DNA of 46,781 bases. Source: Humimonas sp964465015 (lineage in GTDB: Bacteria; Gemmatimonadota; Gemmatimonadetes; Palauibacterales; Palauibacteraceae). Location: the NCBI GenBank assembly GCA_964465015.1, contig CAYXHP010000077.1:1-46781 (forward strand), written 5' to 3'. Each line of letters begins with the position of its first letter. Position 1 is the stretch's first letter. The notes beneath the pieces were generated by a model. That model saw only the letters and a program-made list of their open reading frames with translations. It searched no databases and was not told the origin of the DNA. Positions 43,494 to 46,781 of the stretch are shown in pieces. Both the position numbers and the translations under genes were made by a program.

Positions 43494-44779
43494 GCCTCGT
43501 CCTCCGCGTGCCGGGGGACAAGTCCATATCCCACCGGGTGCTCGTGCTCGCCGGGCTGGCCCGGGTGGACTCCCGGGTCGAGGGCCTTCTCGATGCCGCC
43601 GACGTTCGCTCCACCGCCGCGGCCCTGCGCGAGCTCGGCGCGGAGATCCCGTCCGGGTGGGACGAGGAGGTACGGCTGGGAGGGAGCACCTCATGGCACG
43701 GTGTCGCAGGCTCCCTGGATTGTGGCAACAGCGGAACGACGGCTCGGCTCCTGGCCGGCCTCGTAGCCGGTCTCGGCCTCGAGACCGTGCTCGACGGAGA
43801 CGCCTCCCTGCGACGGCGGCCGATGGACCGGGTGGTGTATCCCCTCCAGGCCATGGGAGCGCGGATCGCGTACCTCGGGGAGCGGGATCGGCTCCCGGTG
43901 GCGCTTCGGGCGCGAGCGAGCGGGAGCCTTCGCCCGTTGCGTCATCGCCCGCGCGTGGCGAGCGCTCAGGTGAAGTCCAGCCTCCTCCTCGCCGGCCTCA
44001 CGTCCGGCACCCGGGTAGAGGTGATCGAGCCGGGCCGGTCGCGCGACCACACGGAGCGCCTGATGGCGGCGATGGGAGCGCCGATCGAGTTCGGTCCCTG
44101 CGGGGAGGAGGGGGCCCGGGCGCTCTTCGATCCGGGGGATGAGCCTCCGGCGCTTCGTTCCCTGCGCCTGCGGGTCCCGGGCGACGCGTCGTCGGCGGCC
44201 TTCCTGGTCGGGGCCGCCCTGCTGGCCGGGCGTCCCCTCCGGATCGAGGGCGTGGGCCTCAACCCCACCCGGACCGGCTATCTGGACGTGCTCCGCAGGA
44301 TGGGCGCCGTGATCGACAGCCGGGCGACGGGAGAGGAGGCGGGCGAGCCGGTCGGCGACCTGTTCGTCGAGCCCGGCGAGCTCACCGGCACGGAGATCGA
44401 GCCCGTGGAGGTCCCGGGTCTCCTGGACGAGCTTCCGCTGCTCGCCGTGCTCGCCGCCCGGGCCCGGGGCACGACCTCCATTCGCGGGGCCGCGGAGCTG
44501 CGAGTGAAGGAGAGCGACCGCCTGGCCCTCCTGGCCACGAACCTGGAGGCCCTGGGCGTGGCTTGCCGGGAACGGGAGGACGGACTCGAGATCTCCGGAA
44601 GCGCCGGGACCCTGACTGGCGTGGCGGTGACGGGGGGCGATCACCGCATCTCCATGGCGTTCGGGGCCCTGTCGGCGCACCCGAACGCGCGAGTCCGCGT
44701 CGACGATCCCGCCTGCGTCGGGGTGTCCTATCCCGGATTCTGGGACGATCTGCGGCGCCTGACGGGGGAGGGAGGGTGA
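43490..44779 (+). CDS. aroA: 3-phosphoshikimate 1-carboxyvinyltransferase (EPSP synthase)
   Basis: AroA makes EPSP from shikimate-3-phosphate and phosphoenolpyruvate in aromatic amino acid synthesis. Signatures in the 429-residue protein are VPGDKSISHR (Lys11, Arg16), LDCGNSGTTARLLAG, RRRPMDRVVYPLQAMGA and PGDASSAAFLVGAALL. LDELPLLAVLAARA with the catalytic Asp and ELRVKESDRL follow. The LDCGNSGT and RPMDRV forms cannot settle the glyphosate class by eye. GTG 43490 overlaps the rnz stop, and its TGA overlaps the cmk GTG. Confidence 0.96.
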   Translation: MSLVLRVPGDKSISHRVLVLAGLARVDSRVEGLLDAADVRSTAAALRELGAEIPSGWDEEVRLGGSTSWHGVAGSLDCGNSGTTARLLAGLVAGLGLETVLDGDASLRRRPMDRVVYPLQAMGARIAYLGERDRLPVALRARASGSLRPLRHRPRVASAQVKSSLLLAGLTSGTRVEVIEPGRSRDHTERLMAAMGAPIEFGPCGEEGARALFDPGDEPPALRSLRLRVPGDASSAAFLVGAALLAGRPLRIEGVGLNPTRTGYLDVLRRMGAVIDSRATGEEAGEPVGDLFVEPGELTGTEIEPVEVPGLLDELPLLAVLAARARGTTSIRGAAELRVKESDRLALLATNLEALGVACREREDGLEISGSAGTLTGVAVTGGDHRISMAFGALSAHPNARVRVDDPACVGVSYPGFWDDLRRLTGEGG

Positions 44780-45483
44780 GCCCGAGCGTCATCGCCATCG
44801 ACGGGCCGGCGGCCTCCGGCAAGAGTACCACGGCCCGCCGCATCGCGGACCGCCTGGGGTACGAGCACCTGAACTCCGGGCTCCTGTACCGGGCCGTCGC
44901 CTGGGGGGCGCGCGAGGCGGGTTGGGCGGCCGATCCCGACGCCGCCCGCCAGCTCACCGCCCCGGCCCTGGAGCGCCGGGTGGCCGACCTGGAGCTCGAG
45001 CTGGTTCCGGGACCGGAGGGCTACGACGCCCGCGTGGGAAGCGTCCGGCCCGGTGCGGCGCTCCGCGAACCGGAGGTCACGGCGCTCGCCTCCGCCCTCT
45101 CCTCTCGCGCGCCGGTGCGCGAGCGCGTCACGCAGATCGTGCGGCGCGAGGCGCTCCGCCGCGACGTCGTCTGCGATGGGCGCGACATCGGGACGGTGGT
45201 GTTCCCGCGGGCCGACCTCAAGGTCTTTCTGGTGGCCGCTCCCGAAGAGCGGGCCCGGCGACGGCTGCTCGAACGCGGCGAGGAACCCTCGGGGGAGGCG
45301 ATCGGCCGCGAGGCGAGCCGACTGCGCGCGCGCGACCACGCGGACGCGTCCCGGGCGCTCTCGCCCCTGCGGGCGGCACCGGATGCCGTTCGACTGGATA
45401 CCACGAGCCTGACTCCCGACCAGGTGGTGGATCGCATCCTGACCGAGGCCCGCCGCCGCGGAATTCGCCGCCACGAAGTTTGA
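44776..45483 (+). CDS. cmk: Cytidylate kinase
   Basis: This small P-loop kinase phosphorylates CMP and dCMP. The 235-residue protein has the P-loop GPAASGKST (residues 10-18), YEHLNSGLLYRAVAW and the CMP-binding VCDGRDIGTVVFPRADLKVFL. The lid follows with ERARRRLLE, then RDHADASRALSPL. GTG 44776 overlaps the aroA stop by 4 bp. Its TGA lies inside the -35 element of the rpsA promoter. The aroA-cmk-rpsA order is common in bacteria. Confidence 0.95.
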   Translation: MSPSVIAIDGPAASGKSTTARRIADRLGYEHLNSGLLYRAVAWGAREAGWAADPDAARQLTAPALERRVADLELELVPGPEGYDARVGSVRPGAALREPEVTALASALSSRAPVRERVTQIVRREALRRDVVCDGRDIGTVVFPRADLKVFLVAAPEERARRRLLERGEEPSGEAIGREASRLRARDHADASRALSPLRAAPDAVRLDTTSLTPDQVVDRILTEARRRGIRRHEV

Positions 45484-45508
45484 CCGGACTCCCGAGCGCG
45501 CCTACATT
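45480..45508 (+). promoter_or_regulatory. rpsA promoter overlapping the cmk stop codon
   Basis: TTGACC (45480-45485) and TACATT (45503-45508) have a 17-bp spacer. The cmk TGA at 45481-45483 is part of the -35. A second -10-like TG-C-TATCGT lies at 45513-45521. The leader to ATG 45634 is about 120 nt. Confidence 0.65.
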
Positions 45509-45633
45509 TCTGTGCTATCGTAGAAAGCGCGCGACCATGACCCCAACCCTGCCGGCTTCGAGCACCCCCACCGCACGCGACCGGGTGGCGTGGTGTGACC
45601 GCCGCGGGACAGACACCAGGACGGAACGACCTG

Positions 45634-46781
45634 ATGACCGAGGACCAGACCCAGAACCAGACCGCCGAGAGCGCCGCTCCCGATTCGGAGGAGACCGGCA
45701 CCGCCGTAGAGACCCCGACACCGGAGGACGGCACGACCGCGAGCCCCGTCCTCGACGCCGTCAGGGAGGATCCCACCGTACCCGTGGTGGACACCAGTGC
45801 CATGGCGCCCGGTGATCCGGCGCCGGGTGCCAGCGCGGTGGAGCTCACCGAGGCCGAGATCGAGGAGCGGGCCGCCGAGGTGGGCGTGCGAGCCGACCTC
45901 TTCGAGGAGAGCGACTACACGCTCGACGAGTACGAGGAAATGCTGGCCCTGTACGAGGATACGCTGGGCGACATCGCCGAGGGCGAGATCGTCAAGGCCA
46001 CCGTGCTCCGCAAGACCGACAACGCGGTCATCCTCGACGTGGGCTTCAAGTCGGAAGGGTCCGTGGACCTCGACGAATTCCGGGAGCCCGAGTCGATCCA
46101 GCCGGGTGACGAGGTCGAAGTCTTCCTCGAGAAGCTCGAAGACGAGGAGGGCGTGGTCGTCCTCTCCAAGAAGAAGGCCGACTTCCTCCGGGTGTGGGAG
46201 AAGCTGAAGGAGGCGTACGAGACCGACACGCCGGTACCCGGGTCGATCAAGCACTCGATCAAGGGCGGGGCGATGGTCGACCTCATGGGGGTCGACGCGT
46301 TCCTGCCGGGGTCGCAGATCGCGCTCCGCCGCGTACACGACATCGACGCTCTGGCCGGTAACGAGTACGAGTTCAAGATCCTCAAGCTGAACAAGCGGCG
46401 ACGGAACATCGTCGTCAGCCGGCGCGTGCTCCTCGAGGCCGAGCGCGAGAAGCAGAAGGAAGAGCTCAAGAAGGAGCTCGAGGTCGGTCAGATCCGCCGG
46501 GGCGTGGTGAAGAACATCACCGATTTCGGCGCCTTCATCGACCTCGGCGGCATGGACGGCCTCCTCCACATCACGGACATGTCGTGGGGCAGGGTCGGGC
46601 ACCCGTCCGACGTGTGCTCGATCGGGGACGAGATCGAGGTCAAGGTCCTCGACATCGATTGGGACCGCGAGCGAATCTCGCTCGGCCTCAAGCAGCTCCA
46701 GCCGCATCCCTGGAAGAACGTGGCCGAGAAGTACCCGGTCGGGAGTCGCGTGAAGGGGAAGGTGGTCTCGATCACGAACTA
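45634..46781 (+). CDS. rpsA: 30S ribosomal protein S1 (3' end outside window)
   Basis: S1 binds mRNA leaders and helps initiation on the 30S subunit. The frame is open from ATG 45634 to the window edge, 382 codons, and contains several S1 (OB-fold) domains. The first begins near residue 112 (GEIVKATVLRKTDNAVILDVGFKSEG). The second begins near 200 (VPGSIKHSIKGGAMVDLMGVDAFLPGSQIA), and the third is IRRGVVKNITDFGAFIDLGGMDGLLHITDMSWGRV. A fourth starts at VGSRVKGKVVSITN at the edge. The ~80-residue acidic, Thr/Pro-rich N-terminal extension is longer than in E. coli. The ribosome-binding site is weak (GGA at 45623-45625), fitting the known poor Shine-Dalgarno of rpsA mRNAs, where S1 autoregulation occurs in E. 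coli. Confidence 0.95.
   Translation, partial: MTEDQTQNQTAESAAPDSEETGTAVETPTPEDGTTASPVLDAVREDPTVPVVDTSAMAPGDPAPGASAVELTEAEIEERAAEVGVRADLFEESDYTLDEYEEMLALYEDTLGDIAEGEIVKATVLRKTDNAVILDVGFKSEGSVDLDEFREPESIQPGDEVEVFLEKLEDEEGVVVLSKKKADFLRVWEKLKEAYETDTPVPGSIKHSIKGGAMVDLMGVDAFLPGSQIALRRVHDIDALAGNEYEFKILKLNKRRRNIVVSRRVLLEAEREKQKEELKKELEVGQIRRGVVKNITDFGAFIDLGGMDGLLHITDMSWGRVGHPSDVCSIGDEIEVKVLDIDWDRERISLGLKQLQPHPWKNVAEKYPVGSRVKGKVVSITN

Overview
This is a GC-rich bacterial chromosome segment with dense, mostly housekeeping content. Genes are tightly packed, and neighbours commonly overlap by 4 bp (ATGA or GTGA). GTG and TTG starts are frequent. Exported proteins are rich in Asp-Thr and Pro. Together with a caa3-type oxidase, these traits suggest a Gemmatimonadota-like organism, but this is an inference from style and was not tested by any search. 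I see no prophage, insertion sequence, CRISPR array, rRNA or tRNA.

Left part (1-13.8 kb): the 3' end of clpB, a small lipoprotein, methylmalonyl-CoA epimerase facing trxA, then rsmI with a membrane-anchored protein. A run from 5.4 to 13.8 kb follows: valS, an Ig-like lipoprotein, selA, a gmhB-type phosphatase, purN and purH. A secreted S10 serine carboxypeptidase comes next, closed by two strong tandem hairpins.

Respiratory block (15.6-28.2 kb): coxB (fused to cytochrome c), coxA, coxC and coxD form a caa3 terminal oxidase. Beyond a convergent membrane-protein gene lies a formate dehydrogenase operon: fdhA, fdhB and an NrfD-type membrane subunit. fdhA is a selenoprotein gene. Its frame crosses an in-frame TGA at 21294, followed at the classical distance by a perfect 7-bp hairpin with a GGUCU loop (a bacterial SECIS). 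selA, 10 kb upstream, makes the Sec-tRNA this gene needs. acs (acetyl-CoA synthetase) follows, with a LexA-box-like site upstream, and converges on an isochorismatase-family gene.

Envelope block (minus strand, 29.0-39.6 kb): seven genes, each overlapping the next by 4 bp. They are a PaaK/CapK-like adenylating enzyme, a family 4 glycosyltransferase, a GNAT/FemAB-like protein, a Wzx-type flippase, a two-domain acyltransferase, a DegT-type aminotransferase and a polysaccharide pyruvyl transferase. A flippase-like (LPG synthase membrane domain) gene lies just upstream. The set has one glycosyltransferase, no polymerase and no priming transferase, and is rich in acyl/aminoacyl-transfer chemistry. 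It is the best candidate here for an undescribed envelope-modification pathway.

Right part (39.7-46.8 kb): a divergent promoter pair with overlapping -10 elements drives the flippase-like gene leftward and an E1-alpha dehydrogenase gene rightward. The rightward run continues with a small unknown gene, a DsbA-like protein, another small unknown gene, rnz, aroA and cmk. rpsA then has its own promoter, whose -35 element overlaps the cmk stop codon. Several promoters share TTGAC(C/T)-17 bp-TACNNN, which looks like the local housekeeping promoter.
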